Shown one piece after another: positions 1-8,644 of a stretch of 31,226 nucleotides of DNA. Under the pieces are notes generated by a model. That model was not told the origin of the DNA, searched no databases, and worked only from the letters and a program-made list of their open reading frames with translations. A program made the translations under genes and the position numbers. This stretch comes from JAICIG01 sp035532215 (GTDB lineage Bacteria; Planctomycetota; Planctomycetia; Pirellulales; JAICIG01): NCBI GenBank assembly GCA_035532215.1, contig DATKRK010000221.1, forward strand, positions 1-31,226, given 5' to 3'. The first letter of the stretch is position 1. Every line of letters starts with the position of its first letter.

Positions 1-34
1 GGGCGGATTTCGTTCTAGAGTTGATTTGGCGCCG

Positions 35-50
35 CAGCGCAATTGCGCTG
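35..50. promoter_or_regulatory. 16-bp perfect palindrome upstream of the FHA gene
   Basis: CAGCGCAATTGCGCTG reads identically on both strands and lies about 100 bases before the chosen start of the FHA/EAL gene. It could be an operator or a small hairpin in the leader. No protein partner can be named from sequence. The rest of 1-148 shows no convincing gene or promoter. Confidence 0.35.
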
Positions 51-148
51 TTGGCAAGGAAAATCGGTTTCGCTCGTCCGGCGGTGCGGTTCGATGCGCC
101 GCCGGCAGCGAGCGGCAAGCCAAGCGCGAGGCGTTTCAAGACAAGCTT

Positions 149-1297
149 ATGAACGACATCGAGCCGGGCGTTCCTTATTTGGAGTACTATCCCAAGCCGG
201 GCGGCCCGATCCGACGGACGGGGATCGCTCCCTTGCCGTTCACGATCGGGCGCAGCGACGGCGTTCAACTGCGGATCGATTCGACGCAGGTCTCGCGCGA
301 GCACGCGCGGATTCTGAAGCATCAGGGCGAACTGAGGATCAAAGACCTCGGCAGCACGAACGGCACGTTCGTCAACGGGCAGCGAGTGCAGGAAGCCCGG
401 TTGGAGCACGGCGATATCCTGCACATCGCCACGGCCGAGTTTACCTATTTCAGCGGGCAGACGCCCAAGAGCCAGCCGGTCGTCACGCAGGTGCTCGATC
501 CGCACGAAGCCCGCGCCGCGCAATTGGGCTCGCCGACTTCGGTGATTCGGGCCGTGCGGCGGTTCCACGAGATGCTGGTGCATCGCACGGTCCGCACCTG
601 CTTCCAGCCGATCGTCGACTTGAAGACCGAGGAAGTCTTGGGTTACGCCGCGTTTGGCGGCGGCGACCACGAACTGAGCCGCTCGCCGGCCGACCATTAC
701 TTGCTATCGACCGAATCGCGGCTGACCGACCGCCTGAGCCACGTCTCGCGGCTGGCGGCGGTGGAAGACGCCCGGCGGCTGCCGGCCGGAGCGCGCGTGT
801 TCTTGTCGCTGCACCCTTACGAAGTCGGCCACGAATCGCTGCTCGAATCGCTGTGCGCTTTGGAGACGGTGCTGACCAGCGACCACACGCTGGTGGTCGA
901 AGTGCCCGAGGTCTCGGTGATCGACGGGGAATTCATCGAGCCGGTCCGAAACCGGCTTTCGGAACGGGGCATCGCCGTGGCTTACGCCGGCTTCAGCGCC
1001 GGCAAAAGCCGCCTGGCCGAACTTGCCGCGGCGCCGCCGGAGTTCTTGAAGCTCGATAAATCGATGGTGCAGGGGCTGCACCTCTCCGAGACGCGCAAGA
1101 AGCAACTCCGCGACATCGTGCTGGCCTGCGAAGAGCACGGCATCAAGGTGATCGCGGTGGGCGTCGAAACGGACGACGAGGCGCGCGAGTGCGCCGCACT
1201 GGGCTGCCTGGCGGGGCAAGGCGCCTGGTTCGGCGGACCGCAGACGCTGGCCTCGTTGTTGGAAGAGAGGCGAGAACCGGCCCAGACGCGGTTCTAG
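149..1297 (+). CDS. FHA domain protein with degenerate EAL domain
   Basis: This 382-residue cytoplasmic protein has two parts. Residues about 15-105 form an FHA (phosphothreonine-binding) domain with the expected IGR (R35), SREH (49-52) and STNGT (69-73) elements. Residues about 140-375 follow the EAL phosphodiesterase fold: QPIVDLKTEEVLGY, KLDKS around residue 301, and GQGAWFGGP near the end. The catalytic signatures are lost. The EAL position reads AAF, the usual DDFG reads YAGF, and EGVET reads VGVET. It is therefore probably not a c-di-GMP hydrolase but a binding or scaffold module. ATG at 149 was chosen because the FHA domain begins soon after it; the frame stays open upstream only from a TTG at 26, with low-complexity sequence. 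The next gene, a Ser/Thr kinase, starts 26 bases downstream, so this protein is a natural phospho-reader for that kinase (inference). Confidence 0.85.
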   Translation: MNDIEPGVPYLEYYPKPGGPIRRTGIAPLPFTIGRSDGVQLRIDSTQVSREHARILKHQGELRIKDLGSTNGTFVNGQRVQEARLEHGDILHIATAEFTYFSGQTPKSQPVVTQVLDPHEARAAQLGSPTSVIRAVRRFHEMLVHRTVRTCFQPIVDLKTEEVLGYAAFGGGDHELSRSPADHYLLSTESRLTDRLSHVSRLAAVEDARRLPAGARVFLSLHPYEVGHESLLESLCALETVLTSDHTLVVEVPEVSVIDGEFIEPVRNRLSERGIAVAYAGFSAGKSRLAELAAAPPEFLKLDKSMVQGLHLSETRKKQLRDIVLACEEHGIKVIAVGVETDDEARECAALGCLAGQGAWFGGPQTLASLLEERREPAQTRF

Positions 1298-1323
1298 AAG
1301 TTCTTCGTCGGGAAAAACGTACC

Positions 1324-4300
1324 GTGCCCTTTCAGCCCCGTGAAAACGCCGAACCGATCACAGGCTACCTGCTCAAGGACCGCCTGGGCATCGGCGGTTA
1401 CGGCGAGGTCTGGCGTGTTTCGGCGCCGGGCGGGTTGACCAAGGCCATCAAGTTCGTCTACGGCCGCATGGACGACGAGCGCGCGGCGCGAGAATTGAAG
1501 GCCCTGGGCCGCATCAAGGAAGTGCGGCACCCGTTCCTACTCTCGCTGGAACGCTTCGACGTGCTGGAAGGCCAGCTCATCGTCGTCACCGAGCTGGCGG
1601 ACATGAGCCTGATGGATCGCTATCGCCAATGCCGCGACGAAGATTTGCCCGGCATTGGGCGCGAGGAACTGCTCGGCTATCTGCGCGACGCCGCCGACGC
1701 GCTCGATTACATGAGCGAGAAGTACGGCCTGCAACATCTCGACATCAAGCCGGAGAACTTGCTGCTGGTCGGCGGTCGCGTGAAAGTGGCCGACTTCGGC
1801 CTGGTCAAAGACCTGCAAGACGCGCACGCGACGGCGATCGGCGGGGTGACGCCGCTTTACGCCACGCCCGAAGCTTTCGACGGCAAGGCCAGCCGTCAAA
1901 GCGACCAATACAGCCTGGCGATCGTGTACCAGGAAATGCTGACCGGCGTGCTGCCGTTTCCCGGCTTCACGACGGCGCAACTGGCCGTGCAGCACATGCA
2001 CAGTGCGCCGTTGTTGGGCTCGCTGCCGGAATCCGACCGGCCGACGATCGCCCGGGCTCTGTCGAAGCAGCCCGAAGAGCGATTTGCTTCCTGCCGGCAG
2101 ATGGTCGACCGCTTGCTCGGCGCCGGCGAGCAGGGGACGCGAAACGAGGCGCCGGCGCCGGCGAAAACGGCGAGGGCGGACGAGCAGTCGGATCGGTCGA
2201 CGGTCGACTTGCGTTCGACGCCTTGCGGTTCTCACCTCGACGAAACCAGCCACGCCCGTGCGGCGGCCTTGGCCAACGACATCGAAACCGAAGAGCGCGA
2301 TCTCGCGGAACTGCCGCCGACGCCGCTCGAGCTTCCCCCGGACGCCGCCGGCATTCGGCCGACGATTTTTCTAGGGATCGGCGGCACGGCCGAACGGATT
2401 TTGCGGCAGCTCCGGCGGCGACTGCACCAGCGATTCGGCGATCGCTCTGCAGTTCCATGCTTCCAGATGCTGCTCTTGGACACCGATCCGCAAACGCTGC
2501 GAACCGCGGAACAAGGCGATCCGGAAGAAGCGCTGACGCCGGACGAAACGCTCTTCCTTCCGCTGCGCAAGCCCGCCCAGTATCGGGCGGCCTCCGATAA
2601 AATCCTGGGCTGGCTGAGCCGGCGCTGGTTGTACAATATTCCGCGGTCGCTCCGCACCGAAGGCTTGCGGCCGCTGGGCCGTTTGGCCTACGTCGACCAT
2701 GTGGAGCAAGTCAAAGCTCGGCTGCGGCAAGTGCTGGCCGACGCCACGAGCCCCGAGGCGAAAGCCCGCTCGGCCGAGACCGCGGGCGGCAAGCTGCGCA
2801 GCGAAAGCCCCCGAGTGTTCGTCATTTCCTCGATCTCCGGCGGCGCTGGCGGCGGCATGCTGTTGGACGTGGGCTACGCCGTGCAGGGATTGCTCCGCGA
2901 AGCGGGTTTCGCCAGCGACGGCGTGTGCGGGCTGATGACGCATTCCACGTTGAACAAGAGCGCCGCCAACGACCTGCGCAAGGCGAATGCCTATGCGACG
3001 CTGACGGAATTGCACTATTACAACCATTGCGGCGGCGGGTTTCGCGAAGGAACGCCGGGCGTTCTGCCGGCCGGAGAGTTGTCGGCGGCCCCGTTCGGCG
3101 ATTCCTATCTGGTCAACCTCGGCGAGAATCTTTCCGAGGCCGAACTGGAGGCGGCCTGCGGCGCGGTCTCGCGGTATTTGTATCTCGATGCCGCCACCGC
3201 CTGCGGCGGCGCTTTGGATTATTGGCGCGCGGCGGGCCGGCGGCGAATCCAGTTGGAAGACGGCATTCCGCGGCTCCGCAGTTTCGCCATTCACGCGATC
3301 GGCTGCGATAAATACGGCGTTGCGAACGCGCAGGCCGATCTGCTCTGCCACCGGCTGGTGAGCGGCTGGCACTCCGACGAACAGATTCATCGCCGCCCGG
3401 AAAAGCCGGAATTGGAAATCGACGCGTTGATCCAGCGGTTGTATGCGGCGGCCGACAAAGCGCTGGGCGGTAACGCCGAGACCCAATTCCGGGCGCTGGT
3501 CGATCAGGCGCTGCCGGGAGGCGTCAGTGCGGCGCCACAGGGCGAACCGGGCGGCGGGCCCTACGCCGAAGCGTTGGAACGGGTTCACGCCGTGTTGGGA
3601 GCGCCGGCCACTGCGAATCAGCCGTCGCTGGCCGGACCGACGCGCATCGAGGCGGCCATTCAAGAATCGGCCAAGAAGTTGGCGGCCGCCTTGAGCGGCT
3701 CGATCGTAAAATCGGTCACGGCGCTCGTCGAAGATCCGCGCGGCCGCTTGCCGGTTGCGCTGTTGGCCGTGAACATGTTCCAAGAACAGTTGCGCGAACT
3801 GCGGCAGAACGCCGACGACGTGTTTCGCCGATCCTGTTCCGACTCGGCGACGCTGCGAACCAAACTCCAGCGCGGGGACGTCCGCAGCCATGCTCCCCGC
3901 TGGTTGAGTTCGTGGGGCGGCAAGGGACGGCAAACTGCCGAAAAACTCCTGGTCGAATATTGCCGCTGGCGCCTGCGGACGATCGTATTCCAGCACCTGG
4001 CGTCGCTGATCCAATCCGTTTCCGGGACCGTGGCGACGTTGAACGAACAGCTCGCCCAGTTGAGGCCGAGACTGGAGCAGTTGGCGCGCTCGTTTGCTGC
4101 GACGGTTTCGGCGGTCGAAGGCGAAATCCGCCAACCGACCTCGGCGATCGCCGGAAATCGCGAGGCCGAAGCGCAATCCTCGCGGTTTGCCAGCGCTGAA
4201 TTCTTGTTGGCCTTCGATCAGCGCTTTCAGCAAGAGGCCCTGGGCCCCCAGGGCGGCTTGCTGGGGCTGGCCGCCGCGAACAACGAAGGCTGGAAAAAAT

Positions 4301-4785
4301 TGCGGACGCAACTGCAATTCTACGCTCGCGAAAGCGTGCTCGCGTCGCTGAAAGACGTCGACGCGGCGAAATTGCTCGCCGAACGCCACCCGCAAGAAGA
4401 GCAACTTGCGAAGCAGCTCGCCTCGTCGCTTGAAAAAGCGGCGCCCAAGCTGCCCGTCTCGCGGACCGCGAAACGCGCCCTGGCGGTGGTTCCTCAAAGC
4501 GCCAGCGGATGCGCCGTGGCCCAAGCCATCCAACGCCGCCTGCCGAACGTAGCTCTGACCGTCGCCGACGCCGGCAGCGATCTGGTGTTCTGCCAAGAAG
4601 TCGAGTTCTTGTCGCTGGCCAAGGCGGCGGCGGCGCTGATCGAGTGCCGTCCCGACTATGCCGCGGCCGCGAGACGCGTCTTGACGCGGCTCGACGTGCC
4701 TTGGAGTTCGCTGCCGTTGGGCAAAGACCGCCGGCCGTGCTCCGAAGCCGCCCTCGAGCCAGTCGGCCTGGGAGTTTCGCCATGA
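1324..4785 (+). CDS. Ser/Thr protein kinase fused to tubulin/FtsZ-like domain
   Basis: This is a 1153-residue fusion protein. Residues about 15-267 form a Hanks-type kinase with a GIGGYGEV P-loop (22-29), the AIK lysine (K43), HLDIKPEN (138-145: catalytic D140, K142, N145), DFG (157-159) and a TPE in place of APE. The essential residues are intact, so it should be active. After a Pro/Ala-rich, charged linker, residues about 347-700 resemble the Tubulin_2 family. They show PTIFLGIGGTAERIL at the start, LDTDPQTL resembling the FtsZ NTDxxxL strand, and the glycine-rich GTP signature GGAGGG at 506-511. A possible T7-like NAQAD lies at 668-672. Residues 700-1153 are mostly helical with no recognised domain. 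GTG at 1324 was chosen: it follows the FHA gene by 26 bases and leaves about 15 residues before the kinase. Upstream in-frame starts lie inside the FHA gene. No membrane segment is visible. The stop overlaps the next start. Confidence 0.9.
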   Translation: MPFQPRENAEPITGYLLKDRLGIGGYGEVWRVSAPGGLTKAIKFVYGRMDDERAARELKALGRIKEVRHPFLLSLERFDVLEGQLIVVTELADMSLMDRYRQCRDEDLPGIGREELLGYLRDAADALDYMSEKYGLQHLDIKPENLLLVGGRVKVADFGLVKDLQDAHATAIGGVTPLYATPEAFDGKASRQSDQYSLAIVYQEMLTGVLPFPGFTTAQLAVQHMHSAPLLGSLPESDRPTIARALSKQPEERFASCRQMVDRLLGAGEQGTRNEAPAPAKTARADEQSDRSTVDLRSTPCGSHLDETSHARAAALANDIETEERDLAELPPTPLELPPDAAGIRPTIFLGIGGTAERILRQLRRRLHQRFGDRSAVPCFQMLLLDTDPQTLRTAEQGDPEEALTPDETLFLPLRKPAQYRAASDKILGWLSRRWLYNIPRSLRTEGLRPLGRLAYVDHVEQVKARLRQVLADATSPEAKARSAETAGGKLRSESPRVFVISSISGGAGGGMLLDVGYAVQGLLREAGFASDGVCGLMTHSTLNKSAANDLRKANAYATLTELHYYNHCGGGFREGTPGVLPAGELSAAPFGDSYLVNLGENLSEAELEAACGAVSRYLYLDAATACGGALDYWRAAGRRRIQLEDGIPRLRSFAIHAIGCDKYGVANAQADLLCHRLVSGWHSDEQIHRRPEKPELEIDALIQRLYAAADKALGGNAETQFRALVDQALPGGVSAAPQGEPGGGPYAEALERVHAVLGAPATANQPSLAGPTRIEAAIQESAKKLAAALSGSIVKSVTALVEDPRGRLPVALLAVNMFQEQLRELRQNADDVFRRSCSDSATLRTKLQRGDVRSHAPRWLSSWGGKGRQTAEKLLVEYCRWRLRTIVFQHLASLIQSVSGTVATLNEQLAQLRPRLEQLARSFAATVSAVEGEIRQPTSAIAGNREAEAQSSRFASAEFLLAFDQRFQQEALGPQGGLLGLAAANNEGWKKLRTQLQFYARESVLASLKDVDAAKLLAERHPQEEQLAKQLASSLEKAAPKLPVSRTAKRALAVVPQSASGCAVAQAIQRRLPNVALTVADAGSDLVFCQEVEFLSLAKAAAALIECRPDYAAAARRVLTRLDVPWSSLPLGKDRRPCSEAALEPVGLGVSP

Positions 4786-5087
4786 GCCAGACGTTTCATT
4801 CTCGCGATTTTCGGGCGATCGAGTGGTACGGCGCCCATTACGAGTTCAACGCCCCCCAGGCCGCTTGCGTGCAGGTGCTGTGGCGAGCCTGGCTAGGCGG
4901 CACGCCGATCATCCGCGAAGAGCATGTGCTCCAGACGGCTCGCGTTCGGGCGCGTTCCTTGAAAGAGGTCTTCAAGGCGCCTCCCGGCCAAAATGCCTGG
5001 GGAACGCTGATCGCCGACGGCGATCGCCGCGGCACGGTGCGTCTGGCGGAAGCGGCTGCCGTCCCGCCCGGCGCCGAGCACGGCTAG
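4782..5087 (+). CDS. Small protein, possible winged-helix fold, coupled to the kinase-tubulin gene
   Basis: This 101-residue protein begins MSQTFHSRDFRAIEWYG. ATG at 4782 overlaps the preceding TGA in an ATGA arrangement, and GGAG at 4771-4774 gives a ribosome site 7 bases upstream, so the start is well supported. A helix (QAACVQVLWRAW), a TPIIREEHVL segment, another helix (RSLKEVF) and a terminal strand pair (WGTLIADGDRRGTVRLAE) suggest a small winged-helix-like domain. That is inference from pattern, not a family match. There is no signal peptide or membrane span. Translational coupling implies it is made stoichiometrically with the kinase-tubulin protein. It could be a DNA-binding regulator or a protein-protein adaptor. 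Confidence 0.7.
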   Translation: MSQTFHSRDFRAIEWYGAHYEFNAPQAACVQVLWRAWLGGTPIIREEHVLQTARVRARSLKEVFKAPPGQNAWGTLIADGDRRGTVRLAEAAAVPPGAEHG

Positions 5088-5159
5088 CCTTGCGTGCTGC
5101 TTGGCCCCCTGCCGGGCGGCGAGCTGCGCGGGGGCCGCTTCGAATCGCCCTGCTCTTTG

Positions 5160-5188
5160 TTGACACCGCCGTTTGTCGCCATTAGTCT
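5160..5188 (+). promoter_or_regulatory. Possible sigma-70-type promoter for the pilus locus
   Basis: A perfect TTGACA (5160-5165) is followed after 17 bases by TAGTCT (5183-5188), which matches the -10 consensus at three of six positions. It lies in the 300-base spacer (5088-5387) before the first GspE gene and upstream of the repeats in that spacer. A weak 6-bp dyad, ACACGG/CCGTGT, occupies 5195-5218. The -10 is poor, so this is only a candidate. Confidence 0.3.
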
Positions 5189-5239
5189 AAATCAACACGG
5201 GGTTTACTGATTCCGTGTAACTTTGGCGCTCGCCTATTC

Positions 5240-5318
5240 CTTGCCGGACAGAGTCTTCTTGCCGGACAGAGTGTCTTCGTCGGACGCCGCCACTCGTCGA
5301 ACAGAGATTTGTCGGACA
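5240..5318 (+). repeat. Iterated ~18-bp repeat array in the gspE leader
   Basis: The 14-mer TTGCCGGACAGAGT occurs at 5241-5254 and again at 5259-5272. Weaker copies of its GGACA core follow at 5282 (GGACG), 5299 (GAACA) and 5314 (GGACA). Core-to-core distances are 18, 18, 17 and 15 bases. The last copy contains a small dyad, TGTC-G-GACA. Regular spacing between a candidate promoter and the gene suggests repeated binding sites for a regulator, or a decayed tandem duplication. Confidence 0.6.
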
Positions 5319-5328
5319 GTTATTTGCC

Positions 5329-5355
5329 GTGGGACCGTACCGGCAACGGTCCCAC
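5329..5355 (+). promoter_or_regulatory. Perfect 10-bp-stem hairpin upstream of gspE start
   Basis: GTGGGACCGT (5329-5338), a 7-base loop and ACGGTCCCAC (5346-5355) form a perfect inverted repeat 32 bases before the gspE ATG. No U-tract follows, so it is not a classical terminator. It could be an RNA leader structure, an operator or a processing site. Confidence 0.6.
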
Positions 5356-5387
5356 AGCCCCTAAACCACGCGATTTCGGAGCCGCAA

Positions 5388-7100
5388 ATGGCCACGAGCA
5401 TGGGCGATTTTACGGAAATTCTCATCCGGCAGGGGGTCATCAGCCCCAATCAGTTGGCCGAAGCGCAACAAATGGCCCGCGGCTCGGGCGTGAAAGTCGG
5501 CGACGCCCTGGTGCGACTGGGCTACGCCACCAGCGAAGAAGTCATGCGGGCCATGGCCCAAGAACATGGCTACGACTACGTCGATCTGACGGAAGTCGTG
5601 ATTCCCCCTTCGGTGGTCGAACTGGTGCCGGAGTCGGTGGCTCGCGAAAACGCCATTTTGCCGATGGACGAAGAGGATGGCGCGTTGAAGGTCATCATCA
5701 GCGACCCGATGGACTTCGAAACGCTCGACAAGCTGCGGTTCATTTTGAATCGCAAGGTCGAAATCGCCCTGGCGCCTCGCGAAAGCATCGTCGACGCGAT
5801 CAATCGCCACTACGGTCTGACCGAGGGCGAAAGCGCCGACTCGATGCTGCAAGAGTTCACCGACACCGCCATCGACTTCACCGAAACCGAAGAGACGGCG
5901 GCCACGTCCGATGAAGCGGTCGATGAAACCAGCGCCCCGATTGTCCGACTTGTACACCTGATCATTACCGAAGCCGTGCAGCTTCGCGCTTCCGACATTC
6001 ACATCGAGCCGTTCGAGAACCGAGTGCGGGTCCGCTACCGGATCGACGGCGTGTTGCAAGAACGCGATAGCCCCCCCAAACGGTTGCTCGGCGCCATTTT
6101 GTCGCGCCTCAAGATTTTGGCGAAAATCGACATCGCCGAGCGTCGCCGAACTCAGGACGGACGCATTAAGGTCACCGTCGGGGAAAAGGAACTGGACTTA
6201 CGCGTCAGCGTGCTGCCCACCAGCCACGGGCAGTCGGTGGTCATGCGGCTGCTCGATAAAGACAGCATTCGGGTGGGCGTCAGGCAACTCGGATTGGGGG
6301 AAGACGATTTTCGGACGTTCCAGGGGCTCATTAAACGCCCCAACGGGATTGTTCTCGTCACCGGCCCCACCGGTTCGGGCAAGACAACCACCCTTTACGC
6401 CGCTCTCAACGAGCTGAACCGCCCCGACCGCAAAATCATCACGGCCGAAGACCCGGTCGAATATTACCTGCCCGGCATCAACCAGGTCGAGGTGAGGCAC
6501 AGTATCGGGCTCGACTTCGCCCGCATTATCCGATCCATGTTGCGCCAAGCGCCGAACGTGATCCTCGTGGGCGAAATGCGCGATAGCGAGACGGCCGAGA
6601 TGGGAATCCAGGCTTCTTTGACTGGACACTTGGTTTTCAGTACACTTCATACGAACGATGCGCCCGGAGCTGTTACAAGAATGGTCGACATGGGCGTACC
6701 CGCCTATCTGGTGGCTAGCAGCGTGATCGCGATTCTCGCCCAGCGTCTGGTGCGCGTCGTTTGCCCGAAGTGCAAGCATCCTCATACCCCTTCGGAAGCC
6801 GTGCTGGAAACTGCGGGCATCACCGCTGAAATGGCTGCCAACGCGACCTTTATGAAGGGCAAAGGCTGCTCGTACTGTTCCAAGACGGGCTATCGAGGGC
6901 GGTTGGGAGTGTTCGAGTTGATGACTATGACGCCGCGGATCCGCGAACTGGCGTTCCAGGGAGCGAGCACGCAAGACATCCGCAGGGCTGCCGTCGCGCA
7001 AGGGATGCACACGGTTTATCAGGACGGCATCCGCAAGGTGCTCAAAGGCATCACCACGCTGGAAGAGGTGTTCCGCGTGTCGAAGAAGGATGCGGAGTGA
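5388..7100 (+). CDS. gspE: GspE/PilB-type assembly ATPase (first copy)
   Basis: This 570-residue hexameric ATPase should power pilin or pseudopilin assembly at the inner membrane. Residues 1-150 match the two-part T2SSE N-terminal (MshEN-like) domain, but the first half starts MGDFTEILI rather than the R-[LI]-G motif typical of c-di-GMP binders. The ATPase core has Walker A GPTGSGKT at 326-333, the Walker B/Asp region ILVGEMRD with E396, and the His-box segment GHLVFSTLHTNDA. Paired CxxC motifs at C459/C462 and C494/C497 form the zinc-binding knuckle of the GspE/PilB family. ATG at 5388 was chosen because GGAG lies 6 bases upstream and the length then fits the family; an earlier in-frame TTG at 5223 would translate the leader repeats and hairpin. 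It heads the pilus locus, with PilT next. Confidence 0.95.
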   Translation: MATSMGDFTEILIRQGVISPNQLAEAQQMARGSGVKVGDALVRLGYATSEEVMRAMAQEHGYDYVDLTEVVIPPSVVELVPESVARENAILPMDEEDGALKVIISDPMDFETLDKLRFILNRKVEIALAPRESIVDAINRHYGLTEGESADSMLQEFTDTAIDFTETEETAATSDEAVDETSAPIVRLVHLIITEAVQLRASDIHIEPFENRVRVRYRIDGVLQERDSPPKRLLGAILSRLKILAKIDIAERRRTQDGRIKVTVGEKELDLRVSVLPTSHGQSVVMRLLDKDSIRVGVRQLGLGEDDFRTFQGLIKRPNGIVLVTGPTGSGKTTTLYAALNELNRPDRKIITAEDPVEYYLPGINQVEVRHSIGLDFARIIRSMLRQAPNVILVGEMRDSETAEMGIQASLTGHLVFSTLHTNDAPGAVTRMVDMGVPAYLVASSVIAILAQRLVRVVCPKCKHPHTPSEAVLETAGITAEMAANATFMKGKGCSYCSKTGYRGRLGVFELMTMTPRIRELAFQGASTQDIRRAAVAQGMHTVYQDGIRKVLKGITTLEEVFRVSKKDAE

Positions 7101-7423
7101 AGAAGTACAGAGAAAGTTGGCGTTCGCGCCCCACGAATTTGAGTTTGCGTGACGGCACGCGAATAATCTGCCGTGCGGGGGCGCGGAACTTTCCCAGCGC
7201 AAAGATTGCCTTGGCGGCATACGAGCCATCAGACCGGCCAGTCCGGCTCGATCCAGTGCCGAGCAGGTCAAGTTTGCCGAACAGGGTAATCTCGAGTTGC
7301 AACGGAATTGAACGAATCGGTTCAGTTGCCTCGGCGGTCGCTAGGAAGCGCTCCGGCAGGGTTTTTCAGGGCAACCCTGGCCGGCACGGCTAACCCAGCC
7401 GAGGCCCGCGAGAAAGACACGTC
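7101..7423. other. 323-base spacer with imperfect hairpin before pilT
   Basis: No credible gene was found. An imperfect hairpin pairs 7353-7363 (CCGGCAGGGTT) with 7373-7384 (AACCCTGGCCGG), with one bulged C and a 9-base loop; it ends about 40 bases before the pilT ATG. A small dyad, TGAAC/GTTCA, lies at 7309-7324. Neither has a U-tract. The spacer may hold a promoter for pilT, but no good -35/-10 pair was seen. Confidence 0.4.
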
Positions 7424-8545
7424 ATGGGTACGATTCTCATCGATAAGCTGCTCCACACGGTGGTGAACCAGGGCGCTAGCGATCTGCACATCGCCGTCGG
7501 CCAGCCGCCCGTCGTGAGACTGCACGGCCGGATGCGCAAGCTGGAAACCAAGGTCCTCACCTCCGAGGACACCGTGGCGCTGATGAAGAGCATCGCGCCC
7601 GACCGCTGCCAGACCGAGTTGCAGGAGATGGGCGGCAGCGACTTTGGCTTCGCCTTCGGCACGGCGGCCCGTTTTCGCGTATCGATTTTCAAGCAGAAGG
7701 GCAACGTCGGGATGGTGCTGCGGCAGATCCCGAACAAGTTCCTCACCATGGAGCAACTCGGCCTGCCCAAGGTCTGCAAGGAACTCATTATGCGGCCCCG
7801 CGGTCTGTTTCTGGTCACTGGGCCGACCGGTTCGGGCAAGAGCACCAGCCTGGCCAGCATGATCAATTATCTCAACGAAAACGTCGACCACCATATCATT
7901 ACGATCGAAGATCCGATCGAGTTCTATCACAACCACAAGATGTCGACGGTCAACCAGCGCGAGGTGGGCGTCGACGTGCCGAGCTTCGCCGAAGCCATTC
8001 GCCGCGCCTTGCGTCAAGATCCCGACGTGATTCTGGTGGGCGAAATGCGCGATTTGGAAACGATCGAGGCCGCGATCACCGCGGCTGAAACGGGCCACGT
8101 CGTATTCGGCACGCTGCACACCACCGGCGCCCAAGGCACCGTCAACCGCATCATCGACGTCTTCCCGACCACTCAGCAGGATCAGATCCGCACGCAGCTT
8201 TCGACTTCCATCATCGGCATCCTGTCGCAGGCGCTGCTGCCCAAGATTTCCGGCGGCCGCATCGCCGCTCACGAAATGCTGGTGGTGACGCCCGCCATCG
8301 CCAACCTGATCCGCGAGAACAAGACGTTCCGCATCAACTCGTCGATTCAGACGGGCGCCAAGTTCGGCATGCAGTTGCTCGACGACCACATGTTCCGGCT
8401 CTGGAAGGAAGGCGCCGTCAGCAAGGAAGAAGTGATGGTCAAAGCGAACAAGCCCGACGATCTGGCGACGCGCATCGCCCGCGCCGAGCGCGGCATGTTC
8501 GAAGATGAAGACGGAGAAGAGGAAGAAGACGACGGTGAAGAATAA
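7424..8545 (+). CDS. pilT: PilT-type pilus retraction ATPase
   Basis: This 373-residue ATPase should depolymerise type IV pili, giving twitching and DNA uptake. Evidence is the PilT-type PAS-like N-terminus (QGASDLHIAVGQPPVVRLHG), Walker A GPTGSGKS at 133-140, Walker B region VILVGEMRDLET, His box GHVVFGTLHTTGA and a C-terminal AIANLIRE. The last corresponds to the AIRNLIRE retraction motif, with Ala in place of the first Arg. It lacks the MshEN domain and CxxC pairs seen in the two GspE proteins, which separates it from assembly ATPases. The tail (about 358-373) is strikingly acidic, EDEDGEEEEDDGEE, and is not part of the usual PilT core. It sits between the two assembly ATPase genes, 99 bases before the second. 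Confidence 0.95.
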   Translation: MGTILIDKLLHTVVNQGASDLHIAVGQPPVVRLHGRMRKLETKVLTSEDTVALMKSIAPDRCQTELQEMGGSDFGFAFGTAARFRVSIFKQKGNVGMVLRQIPNKFLTMEQLGLPKVCKELIMRPRGLFLVTGPTGSGKSTSLASMINYLNENVDHHIITIEDPIEFYHNHKMSTVNQREVGVDVPSFAEAIRRALRQDPDVILVGEMRDLETIEAAITAAETGHVVFGTLHTTGAQGTVNRIIDVFPTTQQDQIRTQLSTSIIGILSQALLPKISGGRIAAHEMLVVTPAIANLIRENKTFRINSSIQTGAKFGMQLLDDHMFRLWKEGAVSKEEVMVKANKPDDLATRIARAERGMFEDEDGEEEEDDGEE

Positions 8546-8644
8546 ACGAAAGTCGGGGGTCGGAAACGCCGCTTGAGGCCTGCCTCGCGACGTCCGGCTC
8601 TTAGCCCAATCCATCCCACGCAACCTCCTAGCCACTAATTCGCC

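Noticed and set aside
4238..4253. Palindrome CCCTGGG-CC-CCCAGGG
   Set aside because: It lies inside the kinase-tubulin coding region, where it encodes ALGPQGG; codon choice explains it well enough.
2371..4596. 741-codon open frame on the minus strand
   Set aside because: It is antisense to the kinase-tubulin gene, with Arg/Gln-rich composition and no domain; the sense frame has clear motifs.
5329..5355. Intrinsic terminator
   Set aside because: The stem is strong, but no U-tract follows and a gene with a good ribosome site starts 32 bases later.
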